A DNA stretch of 64,000 nucleotides from Leptonema illini DSM 21528 (GTDB lineage Bacteria > Spirochaetota > Leptospiria > Leptospirales > Leptonemataceae). Positions 33,620 through 41,175 of the stretch are shown here, piece after piece (the stretch's first letter is position 1; each line of letters begins with the position of its first letter). Location: positions 3,342,156-3,406,155 of the forward strand of contig NZ_JH597773.1 in assembly GCF_000243335.1 (NCBI RefSeq), in the 5' to 3' direction. The notes under the pieces were generated by a model that searched no databases, was not told the DNA's origin, and saw only the letters and a program-made list of their open reading frames with translations. A program made the position numbers and the translations under genes.

Positions 33620-34354
33620 ATAATGAACTGATTGTTGTCCTGATTCGTGTCCGCTGCCCTGCACGCTTGCGTGTGGAAATGAAAGAAAGGCGAGCTGTCC
33701 CGTCTCATTAACAATGTTTTCCGCTGAAACAGGCAGAAATTCATTGGGAGCTGGGATAGGGCAGGATTGGGGCGGGAAGGAGTATTTTACGGGTGAAACA
33801 AACATCGGCAATACATTCATGAACAGCCCATCATGGAGCCGGTCGCGCCAACCCGCCCGGTCATGCGTCCGGTTTTAATCAACACGTCGGTGCGTTCTTA
33901 TGCAGCGTCGGCCCAGTGAAAGCCATACGCAAGTGCTCTCTGTCAGCGTAAGAACGACTGAGGAGCTTCGCTTCCAGAGAAGGCTTTGGAGAAATCGGTC
34001 TTCCCGCCGGAGCATCGCCCGCAAGAGCAAGATGGGTGCTATGGCCGTTATACACACCCGCCCCCTTGTTGCATCTGCTCAGCGCCGGGCTTTTTGCGGT
34101 GAGCGGCGCGGCGGGTTGCGCCGCGAACAGGCAAAGCCCTTTCCCTCCTTTTGAGCACCCCCGAAAAGAACCCCCACCTATCAGAATCGGGAGAGGGAGC
34201 CCCTGCGCGCGAAAATGTGGACTATCCTGCATCGGCCGCCCGGCCTCCCCGTGAAGGAACGGAAACGATTGGACAACCGGCGCTGCTCGGGGCGTAGAAA
34301 AGGAGTGGACGGAAAGCCGTGAAGCGAAGAGCTTAGGAGGCGAGGAAAACGGTG
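33620..34354. other. gene-poor stretch between toxin modules and toxin-antitoxin array
   Basis: 735 bp without a convincing gene. From 33713 an ORF fragment reads MFSAETGRNSLGAGIGQDW then GGKEYFTGETNIGNTFMN before turning to nonsense at about 33840; it looks like another displaced module fragment. GC content jumps upward after about 33840. At 34053-34084 is a degenerate copy of the start of the toxin-antitoxin spacer repeat (TGCATCTGCTCAGCG), followed by G/C-rich hairpin-prone sequence up to the first antitoxin. Confidence 0.5.
34053..34084 (+). repeat. degenerate spacer repeat R0
   Basis: Contains CTTGTTGCATCTGCTCAGCG, matching the start of repeats R1 and R2 (TGCTGCATGTGCTCAGCG; CGCTGCATATGCTCAGCG). 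The remaining 270 bp to the first antitoxin do not align well by eye. Confidence 0.5.
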
Positions 34355-34594
34355 ATGGCGAAGATGACACTGGAAGAAGTGAGAGAAGCCGTGAAGGAGC
34401 TGAGCGAAGAAGAGCAGGAGATCCTTTACCTGTATCTTGCCGGCGCAATGGGAAAAGAGACTCCTGAACATGAAAAAGCCTGGCAGGGAGAAATCGAGCG
34501 GCGTGTGACAGAGATTCAATCCGGATCCGCGGTTCTTTATGATGGCGATGAAGTGATGGCAGAGGTCCGAGCGCTGGTAGATGAAAAGATATAA
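34355..34594 (+). CDS. antitoxin of the addiction-module (TIGR02574-like) family, module 1
   Basis: 79 residues, helical, acidic; pattern TLEEVREAVKELSEEEQEILYLYL then PEHEKAWQGEIERRVTEIQSG, as in the small 'addiction module component' proteins paired with RelE/ParE toxins. The start is ATG 34355 (an in-frame GTG precedes it). GAGG about 9 nt upstream. Overlaps the toxin by 14 nt. Confidence 0.75.
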   Translation: MAKMTLEEVREAVKELSEEEQEILYLYLAGAMGKETPEHEKAWQGEIERRVTEIQSGSAVLYDGDEVMAEVRALVDEKI

Positions 34595-34889
34595 ATTCGG
34601 CGAACATGCAAGGCAAGAGCTGATCTTAACGACAAAAGGTTATCGGGCAATATCCGCTTCACTCAGCAGACGATTTGTCAAGGAATTCCAAGCTACTCTA
34701 TCAACGATACGTCAGTTTCCCGAGATCGGGGTCCAGAGTTACGGCGGTGCACAGAAATTTCATCTTGATGTTTTCAAATATACAATTGTGTATATCGTGT
34801 TAGATGATATTGTTCATATCGTTGCCGTTGCCCCTCAGAGAAAAAAACCGGGTTACTGGAAAGATCGCCTGAGGAACATACATCAATAA
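34581..34889 (+). CDS. RelE/ParE-superfamily toxin, module 1
   Basis: 102 residues. ParE-like: KFGEHARQELILTTKGY start, RFVKEFQATLSTIRQFPEIG, then FKYTIVYIVLDDIVHIVAVAPQRKKPGYWKDR. RelE family members cut mRNA, whereas ParE members poison gyrase; which applies here is not clear. Paired with the upstream antitoxin by the usual 14-nt overlap. Confidence 0.8.
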   Translation: MKRYKFGEHARQELILTTKGYRAISASLSRRFVKEFQATLSTIRQFPEIGVQSYGGAQKFHLDVFKYTIVYIVLDDIVHIVAVAPQRKKPGYWKDRLRNIHQ

Positions 34890-34902
34890 ACCAGCCGCCC
34901 TC

Positions 34903-35046
34903 CTGCTGCATGTGCTCAGCGATGGCTCCTGGCAGGGAGGCCCGAGGCCGCGGACGGCCGCAAGGAGACAATCGCCCGCCGCCCCTCGAAAAACAGTAGA
35001 CTCCGCCGACAAACGAGTGATTTCTTGAAACGAGCGAGGTGAGGAC
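34903..35046 (+). repeat. toxin-antitoxin spacer repeat R1
   Basis: 144 bp from just after the module 1 toxin stop to the ATG of antitoxin 2. G/C-rich with the hairpin-prone GAGGCCGCGGACGGCCGC. The last about 60 bp (from AAAAACAGTAGACT to GAGCGAGGTGAGGA) are nearly identical to R2. It supplies the Shine-Dalgarno GAGG for the next antitoxin. Confidence 0.75.
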
Positions 35047-35286
35047 ATGAGAAAGACTCTGGCAGAAATAGAAAAGGATATAAAAGATCTAACCATTTCG
35101 GAAAAAGAATTACTTGTGGACGAACTTCTTCTTGACATTGATCAAACTCCACGGGCAGAAGTAGACCGGTTACGTCATGAGCTTATCAAGCGACGTTATG
35201 CTGATGTTATCGAAGGCAGAGTTCAAGGCGTTGATGGCGACGCAGTAGTTGAAAGAATCAGAACAAAGCTAAATGAAAAGAATTGA
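35047..35286 (+). CDS. antitoxin of the addiction-module family, module 2
   Basis: 79 residues: LAEIEKDIKDLTISEKELLVDELLLDID and HELIKRRYADVIEGRVQGVDGDAVVERIR. Same family as modules 1 and 3 but divergent in sequence. The start lies directly at the end of repeat R1. Overlaps its toxin by 14 nt. Confidence 0.75.
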   Translation: MRKTLAEIEKDIKDLTISEKELLVDELLLDIDQTPRAEVDRLRHELIKRRYADVIEGRVQGVDGDAVVERIRTKLNEKN

Positions 35287-35584
35287 ACTCCATCCAGAAG
35301 CCGAAGAGGATGTCGAGCAAGCAGTCAGTTACTATGAAGAAAGAAGGTCGGGTTACGGGAGCAAATTTCTTGATAATTATGTAAGCGCTACAAGTTTTAT
35401 CCGGCAATTCCCCGAGTCCGGAACCCGGTATTACGAAAGGGTATTGTTTACCACACTGAATGATTTTCCCTATTCTATTTTCTATTTGAATCTTGAAAGA
35501 AGCATCTTTGTTCTTGCTGTTATCCATGATAGACGCCGACCCGGTTTCTGGCTTGATCGCCTGAAGGGTGCTCAGTTCGACTAA
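35273..35584 (+). CDS. ParE-type toxin, module 2
   Basis: 103 residues: ELHPEAEEDVEQAVSYYEERR, GSKFLDNYVSATSFIRQFPESG, FPYSIFYLNLERSIFVLAVIHDRRRPGFW. This is the standard ParE layout with the C-terminal RRPGxW. Repeat R2 begins 15 nt after its stop. Confidence 0.85.
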   Translation: MKRIELHPEAEEDVEQAVSYYEERRSGYGSKFLDNYVSATSFIRQFPESGTRYYERVLFTTLNDFPYSIFYLNLERSIFVLAVIHDRRRPGFWLDRLKGAQFD

Positions 35585-35599
35585 CCACCGATCGGTCTT

Positions 35600-35723
35600 C
35601 CGCTGCATATGCTCAGCGTCGGCTCCTGGTAGTGAGGCCCGAGGCCAGGGACGGCCGTCCCACGAAAAACAGTAGACTTCGCCGACAAACGAGTGATTTC
35701 TTGAAACGAGCGAGGTGAGGAAG
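35600..35723 (+). repeat. toxin-antitoxin spacer repeat R2
   Basis: About 123 bp aligned with R1 over its length, with a deletion of about 20 bp in the middle (after GACGGCCG). Ends GAAACGAGCGAGGTGAGGA followed by AG and the ATG of antitoxin 3. Confidence 0.75.
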
Positions 35724-35957
35724 ATGGCGACACTGAAACAGGCAGAGCAGATTGTCAATGAATTGTCCGAGTCCGACAGGAGAGCCCTACTACAGAAACT
35801 CATCGACAGAGTCGATCCAGTTAGTCCAGAAATAGAAAAAGCATGGCTTGACGAATCGCGGAGCCGCCTTGAAGCGATGCGTGACGGTACGCTTGAATTA
35901 ATTGATGAAGAAGAAGCTTTCTCGCGGGCCTTCAAGTCTTTAGATGGAAAATCTTAA
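35724..35957 (+). CDS. antitoxin of the addiction-module family, module 3
   Basis: 77 residues: LKQAEQIVNELSESDRRALLQKLIDRVDPVSPEIEKAWLDESRSRLEAMRDG, the clearest family member of the three. ATG 35724 follows the ribosome binding site in R2; an in-frame GTG at 35715 is less likely. Its toxin partner is truncated. Confidence 0.75.
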   Translation: MATLKQAEQIVNELSESDRRALLQKLIDRVDPVSPEIEKAWLDESRSRLEAMRDGTLELIDEEEAFSRAFKSLDGKS

Positions 35958-36063
35958 GTTTAACCGATTTGCTCTTTACGAAATGATCGAAGCCGCACAG
36001 AATTTGACCAGTAAAGCTCTGACTGAGGGCATGATTCGGCCCCCTTTGCGAAAGCCAGAGTAA
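35944..36063 (+). pseudogene. truncated ParE-type toxin, module 3
   Basis: 39 residues: LKFNRFALYEMIEAAQ resembles the ParE N-terminus, then the sequence diverges and stops. It starts 14 nt inside the antitoxin like the other two modules. The toxin core and C-terminus are missing, leaving an orphan antitoxin. Confidence 0.55.
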
Positions 36064-36076
36064 AGGAACATCAACG

Positions 36077-36691
36077 ATGAAAAGCACTTATACCAACCCT
36101 CGCAGTGGCCCCCTGATGGTGCTATTCTACTTTCTTATTCTCACAGGCGTAGCCGTTGGATACTGGGTAATGCTCCAGCATTTAAAGAATGAAGGCTTTG
36201 CGTATTATTTCTTAATGTATTTTTTCTATCCGTTTGGTTTCATATCCGGAATATATATCTTCATATCAGAGATGCGTGGCGCCTATAAGATTCAATTCTT
36301 TGAAGAAGCACTGCGCACATTCAGTATCACAGGGAAGCCCACAACAGTTCCTTATGCAGATATAGAACACATTGGTGAACGGACTTTTGGCCATAACTCT
36401 CTCTTCTCTGAACTGTTTGTCAGAACGCACTCCGGTATGGAAATAATCGTAACCTGGGATACTCCGATGCTGGGCGAGATAGTGGAGCGCACTATTTCAG
36501 AATCCAAAAATCTCGAGTCTTTGAACTTGAACGTCAAGAAGATCAATCAAGGAATATGGAAGAAGCCGCCCGATACTCAACTTTTGGAAGAGGCCTATCA
36601 TCGCGCAGAAGAGAACCGAGGCCGCGGCACCCCCGCTCCCAAAAAACAGTCGACTCCGACGACAAACGACAGTTCGATCCCACATCGATGA
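36077..36691 (+). CDS. two-span membrane protein, unknown
   Basis: 204 residues: two membrane spans (about 14-34 and 42-63), then a cytoplasmic domain of about 110 residues with a PH-like beta pattern (TVPYADIEHIGERTFGHN). AAAGGA about 12 nt before the ATG. The C-terminal tail (NRGRGTPAPKKQSTPTTND) is encoded by the spacer repeat R3. The stop overlaps the next gene's ATG. Confidence 0.7.
   Translation: MKSTYTNPRSGPLMVLFYFLILTGVAVGYWVMLQHLKNEGFAYYFLMYFFYPFGFISGIYIFISEMRGAYKIQFFEEALRTFSITGKPTTVPYADIEHIGERTFGHNSLFSELFVRTHSGMEIIVTWDTPMLGEIVERTISESKNLESLNLNVKKINQGIWKKPPDTQLLEEAYHRAEENRGRGTPAPKKQSTPTTNDSSIPHR
36609..36676 (+). repeat. toxin-antitoxin spacer repeat R3 (partial, coding)
   Basis: Matches R1 in CGAGGCCGCGG and in AAAAACAGTnGACTCCGnCGACAAACGA. 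Here it lies inside the 3' end of the membrane-protein gene and ahead of the 36688 gene. Confidence 0.6.
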
Positions 36692-37170
36692 ATAGCAAAA
36701 CATTATGCGCCCTGATTCTATTCGCATCCACTCTCCATCCCTGTAGAGAGCCCATGCATGAAGCCCATGAAGCCATCCCGGCAAGAATGCCTGCCGCGAG
36801 TATCTCCCTGGCTAACTTTGAGACAGGCAAACGTCTGGAGCTTATCCCAATACCGGAATCCCTTCCATCCGGGACCCCCTCACATCCACTCTGGCTGACC
36901 GCCGACGGCAATGTTAAGAGCTCGAATATCATGCAGCAATGCGCCCCTGATCAGACGGGCTCATGGAAGCTTCAAAACGGCATTCTCATAGTTCACCTGC
37001 TCGAAACACACAGGAATCCTGTCTGCCTGGGGCAACGGGCGCCATTCAGGACAAGAACCACTCATTACAGGATTCTCGAATTGAATTGTGTCTATGCAGA
37101 GAACGGAAGAGGAGAAGGCCTGGCCCTGTCGGCTGAAAAAGTCAGATTCATGGTGCTTTGCGAGGATTAG
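36688..37170 (+). CDS. secreted/lipoprotein-like protein, unknown
   Basis: 160 residues starting MNSKTLCALILFASTLHPC, a signal with a possible relaxed lipobox. The remainder has four further Cys. No family recognised. The ATG overlaps the upstream stop (ATGA). The ORF extends upstream through R3, but the signal peptide fixes the start. Confidence 0.6.
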   Translation: MNSKTLCALILFASTLHPCREPMHEAHEAIPARMPAASISLANFETGKRLELIPIPESLPSGTPSHPLWLTADGNVKSSNIMQQCAPDQTGSWKLQNGILIVHLLETHRNPVCLGQRAPFRTRTTHYRILELNCVYAENGRGEGLALSAEKVRFMVLCED

Positions 37171-37239
37171 CCTTGCCGCTCCCTCCCCCGAAAAATCCCC
37201 CGCTTGCCATTCTCGGCCCTGCTCATTCCAGAGTATTTT

Positions 37240-37259
37240 TTGATTGACAAGTCAATCAA
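37240..37259. promoter_or_regulatory. TetR-type operator TTGATTGAC-AA-GTCAATCAA
   Basis: Perfect 9-2-9 inverted repeat, 24 bp before the GTG of the TetR gene. The position suggests autorepression, and control of the acyl-CoA dehydrogenases that follow. It resembles operators of fatty-acid-degradation TetR regulators. Confidence 0.75.
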
Positions 37260-37282
37260 TATCGGATGGTCTGAGAACAGCC

Positions 37283-37927
37283 GTGACAGACCTACCAGAA
37301 ACATCCCCCGAAACCGATCGCCAGGGCAAGAAGCGCAAGAACAGCCAGGACCGAATCTTTCGATCCGCTGTATCGGTGCTTGCTCAAAAAGGCTACCACA
37401 ATACGAGGATCACCGATATCGCACGCCATGCCGGCGTCGCCTACGGCCTTGTGTATCACTATTTCGGTTCGAAACAGAACATTCTCGAAGTCATCCTGAA
37501 CGAGGTCGGATTGCGCTTTAACGAACGACTCGACCGCATCGCCGCCGACGAAGGCAGCGTGCGCGAGAAGCTGGGCCGCGTCGCCGACTACATGTTCGAC
37601 TCCTATCTGGCGAACGAAGATATGATCCACCTGCTTGTGAACGAGGTCGTGCACGGGCCCGGCACGGAGCGCGGTATCGAGATCGCATCGGATCTGATCG
37701 GGCGCATCAGCCGCATGATCAGCGAAGGCGTTCAAGACGGCGAACTGCATCCAGGCCTTGAGCCGCAGGTGATCGCCCTGAGCTTCTTCGGATCGGTGCA
37801 GATGCTGTTAACCTCGCTTGTCGCCGGGTACTACGACCGCCGCGGACAGAAGCGCATCGCCATCGTCAAAAGCCTCAAACAACAGGTCAGATTACTGTTA
37901 CAGAACGGCAGCTACGGGAGTCTCTGA
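37283..37927 (+). CDS. TetR-family regulator of fatty acid/acyl-CoA genes
   Basis: 214 residues: helix-turn-helix RIFRSAVSVLAQKGYHNTRITDIARHAGVAYGLVYHYFGSKQNIL at about 25-69, then a ligand domain of FadR/PsrA-like length. GTG 37283 chosen; a TTG at 37244 would lie inside the operator. The stop overlaps the start of the first acyl-CoA dehydrogenase (TGATG), so the three genes form an operon. The likely ligand is an acyl-CoA. Confidence 0.85.
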   Translation: MTDLPETSPETDRQGKKRKNSQDRIFRSAVSVLAQKGYHNTRITDIARHAGVAYGLVYHYFGSKQNILEVILNEVGLRFNERLDRIAADEGSVREKLGRVADYMFDSYLANEDMIHLLVNEVVHGPGTERGIEIASDLIGRISRMISEGVQDGELHPGLEPQVIALSFFGSVQMLLTSLVAGYYDRRGQKRIAIVKSLKQQVRLLLQNGSYGSL

Positions 37928-39096
37928 TGAACTTCGCGCTGAACGACGATCAACTCGCCTTTCGCGATGCGGTGCGCCGCTTCGCCGTCGAGCACGTTCG
38001 TCCGAGCGTGGAGTCGCGAGATGCCGAAGAGCGGTGGGATGCCGATATCTGGTCGAAGATGGCGGCGATGGGCCTGCTCGGTCTGCCCTTTCCCGTCGAA
38101 TACGACGGTCAGGGCGCCGGATGTCTTGATACCGTTCTGGCCACCGAGGCCTTTGCCGAAGGATCGGCAGACGGTGGGCTAACGCTTTCCTGGGGAGCCC
38201 ATTCCATCATCGGCTCGATGCCCATCGTGCTCTGCGGCACCGAAGAACAGAAGCTCCGCTATCTGCCCGCCCTTGCTTCGGGCCGTATGATCGCCGGTCT
38301 TGCTTTAACCGAACCGGGCTCGGGCTCCGATGCGGCGGGTTCGATGCTCAGTCGCGCCGAGAAAAAAGGCGATCGCTATATTCTTAACGGCTCGAAGACG
38401 TTCATCACAAACGGTCCGATCGGCGACCTCTTTACCGTCATGGCCGTCACGCAGAAATCACGTGGACCTATGGGCATCTCGGTCTTTCTCGTGCAGCGCG
38501 ACTTCCCCGGCTTTCGCGTCGGCAAGCGCCTGAAGAAGATGGGCATGCGCACCAGTACGACATCCGAGCTGTTCTTCGACGACGTTGAGATTCCCGAAGA
38601 GAACCTGCTCTCGCAGATGAACTCGGGATTCCTTCGCGTGGGCCGGGCGACGCTCGAATGGGAGCGCACGGTGCTCGTCGCCGGAGCGTTAGGCTCCTTA
38701 CAGTATATGATCGACGAGGCCGTCCGTCATGCGAAGCAACGCGAGCAGTTCGGCGAGCCGATCATCCGCTTTCAGGCTATTCAGGAAAAGATCGCACGGG
38801 CCCGCATCGCCCTTGATACGGCGCGACTGCTTGTGTATCGGTCCGCACTGTTAAAGGATCAGGGTAAGGCCGCCCCGCTGGAATCGTCGGTGGGCAAGGT
38901 CTATGCGACCGAGGCCGTGATCCGCTCGGCCTACGAGCTCGGCCAGGTATTCGGCGGCTACTGCTTTCTGGCCGAGTATCCGATCGAACGCATGTATCGC
39001 GACGCCCGACTGTCGACGATCGGAGGCGGAACCTCAGAGGTGATGCGTTCGATCATCGCCGCACATCTCACTGCAAACGAACGCCTTTCGGCGTGA
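37927..39096 (+). CDS. acyl-CoA dehydrogenase
   Basis: 389 residues, three-domain FAD enzyme: ALTEPGSGSDAAGS (FAD/substrate loop), FITNGPIGDLFTVMA, a C-terminal region with RQAIQEKIA-like helices, and the end YRDARLSTIGGGTSEVMRSIIA. The YEGT catalytic-Glu position is GGGT here, as in enzymes that carry the base elsewhere. Introduces the alpha-beta double bond in acyl-CoA. Translationally coupled to the TetR gene. Confidence 0.9.
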   Translation: MNFALNDDQLAFRDAVRRFAVEHVRPSVESRDAEERWDADIWSKMAAMGLLGLPFPVEYDGQGAGCLDTVLATEAFAEGSADGGLTLSWGAHSIIGSMPIVLCGTEEQKLRYLPALASGRMIAGLALTEPGSGSDAAGSMLSRAEKKGDRYILNGSKTFITNGPIGDLFTVMAVTQKSRGPMGISVFLVQRDFPGFRVGKRLKKMGMRTSTTSELFFDDVEIPEENLLSQMNSGFLRVGRATLEWERTVLVAGALGSLQYMIDEAVRHAKQREQFGEPIIRFQAIQEKIARARIALDTARLLVYRSALLKDQGKAAPLESSVGKVYATEAVIRSAYELGQVFGGYCFLAEYPIERMYRDARLSTIGGGTSEVMRSIIAAHLTANERLSA

Positions 39097-39107
39097 TCGG
39101 AGGCCAT

Positions 39108-40310
39108 ATGCAAACGTTAACTGAAACGCTCGACTATGAGCTTGACCAGGGACAGCGTGAATTCCTTGCCTCGTTCCGCCGCTTTTTAGAGGCCGAGATC
39201 GAGCCTTCCGTTCTTGATATCGAGAAGACGGGCATTCCGCGATCGCATTTCGCCGCCCTCGGCCGCTTCGGATACAATGGCCTCCTGCATGAAGAACGAT
39301 TCGGCGGATCGGATGCCGATCACGTAACGACGATGCTCGCCGAGATCGAGCTTGCCGCCGTCTGCGGTTCGACCTTCTTCAGCGTCGGAGCGTCGGCGGG
39401 GTTATACGGCATCCCCCTTCGATTTCACGGAACGGAAGCGCAGAAAGAACGGCTGCTTCCGGCGCTGATTAAAGGCGAACTGATCGGCTGCCTCTCTGTT
39501 ACCGAACCGCAGGCCGGCTCGGACGTGCAGGCCATTGAAAGCGCGGCGGTGAATCACAACGGAACGATCTTGCTTAAAGGACGCAAGACCTATATTACGA
39601 ACGCACCGATGGCCGACCGCAGCCTCGTTCTGGCCCGCTACCATGACGGCAACCGTGACCGTGGCCTGACGCTTTTCGACGTAGATCTGAACGCAGAGGG
39701 CGTACATCGCAGCCGTCCGTTCGAGAAGATGGGGCTCCGCGGATCTAAGACCGGCGAGTTAACCTTCGACGACGTTTCGCTCACAGAAGATTCCATCGTC
39801 GGAACGCCCGGCCGCGGATTTCTCGCCGTCATGCAGGTCTTTGACGTCGAACGGCTTTCGATGGCCGCTTATGCGACGGGCGTTATGCGATCCTGCCTTG
39901 AAGATTCCCTGGCCTTTTCTCGCAGCCGCAAGGCCTTCGGCAAGCCGCTGTATAAACATCAGAGCGTCGCCTTCATGCTTGCCGATATGAAGACCGAACT
40001 TGATGCGACGATGCTGTATCTGCTTGAGACGGCCTATCTGTTTGATCGTGCGGGCGGCAAATCACGCCTCATCCACAACGGAGCGGTCGTTGATCTGAGC
40101 GCCCGGGCATCGGCCTTAAAGATACAGGCATCTGAGGCCGGCCGCAAAGTCGCTAACCTTGCCGTACAGATTCACGGCGGCGCCGGATACATGGAAGAGT
40201 ACAGAGTATGTAGACTGTATCGAGATGTGCGCCTTGCCGAGATCGGCGGAGGCACGACAGAGATTCAAAAGCAGATCGTCGCCCGTGCCGAAGCAAAGCG
40301 GGTGAGCTGA
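39108..40310 (+). CDS. acyl-CoA dehydrogenase, second copy
   Basis: 400 residues with the same architecture (SVTEPQAGSDVQAIES, YITNAPMADRSLVLARY, VQIHGGAGYMEEYRVCRLYRDVRLAEIGGGTTEIQKQIV). Sequence differs substantially from the first, so substrate range probably differs. ATG 39108 with GGAGG 4 nt upstream. The terminator hairpin at 40374-40405 lies just beyond. Confidence 0.9.
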   Translation: MQTLTETLDYELDQGQREFLASFRRFLEAEIEPSVLDIEKTGIPRSHFAALGRFGYNGLLHEERFGGSDADHVTTMLAEIELAAVCGSTFFSVGASAGLYGIPLRFHGTEAQKERLLPALIKGELIGCLSVTEPQAGSDVQAIESAAVNHNGTILLKGRKTYITNAPMADRSLVLARYHDGNRDRGLTLFDVDLNAEGVHRSRPFEKMGLRGSKTGELTFDDVSLTEDSIVGTPGRGFLAVMQVFDVERLSMAAYATGVMRSCLEDSLAFSRSRKAFGKPLYKHQSVAFMLADMKTELDATMLYLLETAYLFDRAGGKSRLIHNGAVVDLSARASALKIQASEAGRKVANLAVQIHGGAGYMEEYRVCRLYRDVRLAEIGGGTTEIQKQIVARAEAKRVS

Positions 40311-40373
40311 TCCTAATCGGCTCATTATTGTTCGACAGGTCTCGGAACGCCGGAGCAAATCAGAGCTCCCCGT

Positions 40374-40405
40374 AAAAAAAGGCGCAGGGGACCGAAGTCC
40401 CCTGC
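40374..40405 (-). terminator. rho-independent terminator of the globin/ligase/TetR set
   Basis: Minus-strand stem GCAGGGGAC/GTCCCCTGC (9 bp, TTCG tetraloop) followed by GCC and seven T. It may also slow transcription from the left, although no T-tract lies on the plus side. Confidence 0.9.
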
Positions 40406-40425
40406 TCGCAACCACTCGGTTCGAC

Positions 40426-41049
40426 TCAGCCCTTTTTCAGGACAAGAGCACGAATGCTCTCGCGGAAGAGCGCTTCGCGATTCGATTCATTTTTAAGAAC
40501 GTCAAGCAGAACGATGGCCGTCTGGATGAACGCATTGCGTGCCAGATCGGTTTTCATCCGCAGCAGCCCGTCGGAATTGAGCGGTCGCAGAACGGAATCG
40601 GTCTGACTCTGGATTTTGCTGACAAGCTCGGCAAGATCACCCGGATCATGCAGAATATAACGCAGCGCGAGCGTAAGGGCGTCGCCGTTTTCATCCCACA
40701 TTGCCGTATAGACTTCGATGAGATTGTCGAGGCCCTGCTGAGCGGTACCGGCCTTCTTCTCTTTCATAGCCTTGATGAGCTCTTCAAGAACGGGGCGGAT
40801 CACCTCACGGAGGATCTCTTCTTTCGATGCGAAGTGGCTGTAAAGCGTCGCACGTGAGATATCGGCCTCGTCGGCCACATCTTCGAGACGAACACGATCC
40901 AGACCGACGTCTACAAAGCGTTCGGTAGCAATCTCAAGAATGCGCTTGCGTGCACGCTCTCGTCTGCGTTCCACACGGGGCAGTCGCCTTTTCATGCGCG
41001 GTTCGCCGGCCGCACCCTTCTTTTCTGTTGTCTTGGTTCCTTTTTCCAT
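40426..41049 (-). CDS. TetR-family regulator
   Basis: 207 residues with a Lys/Arg-rich start, a helix-turn-helix (ILEIATERFVDVGLDRVRLEDVADEADISRATLYSHFASKEEIL) and an all-helical C-terminal domain. ATG 41049 with AGAGG 8 nt upstream; the ORF is open to 41154. Downstream of the acyl-CoA ligase on the same strand, so it probably controls lipid or globin genes; this is inference. An inverted repeat lies 22 nt upstream of its start. Confidence 0.85.
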   Translation of the reverse strand: MEKGTKTTEKKGAAGEPRMKRRLPRVERRRERARKRILEIATERFVDVGLDRVRLEDVADEADISRATLYSHFASKEEILREVIRPVLEELIKAMKEKKAGTAQQGLDNLIEVYTAMWDENGDALTLALRYILHDPGDLAELVSKIQSQTDSVLRPLNSDGLLRMKTDLARNAFIQTAIVLLDVLKNESNREALFRESIRALVLKKG

Positions 41050-41070
41050 TAACTTACCTCTCGGATCTGA

Positions 41071-41093
41071 GCGATTCCGGTCTGCCGGATCGC
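41071..41093. promoter_or_regulatory. inverted repeat upstream of TetR gene
   Basis: CCGG-TCTG-CCGG inside GCGATT...ATCGC, an imperfect palindrome 22-44 bp before the TetR start. It could be its operator or a leader hairpin. Confidence 0.35.
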
Positions 41094-41175
41094 CCTTTCT
41101 TTTATCTTTATATTCGACGTCTGATTCTTCTGCTATCTGGATATTTTTCCACACTGGAAAATTCTGTAAAACAAA

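Noticed and set aside
33879-34616. 245-codon minus-strand ORF before the first antitoxin
   Set aside because: Low-complexity Pro/Ser/Arg content, overlaps the antitoxin gene, no ribosome binding site; treated as chance in GC-rich sequence.
34903-35723. Spacer repeats R1/R2 as integron attC sites
   Set aside because: No GTTRRRY or RYYYAAC core at the ends and no integrase in the window.
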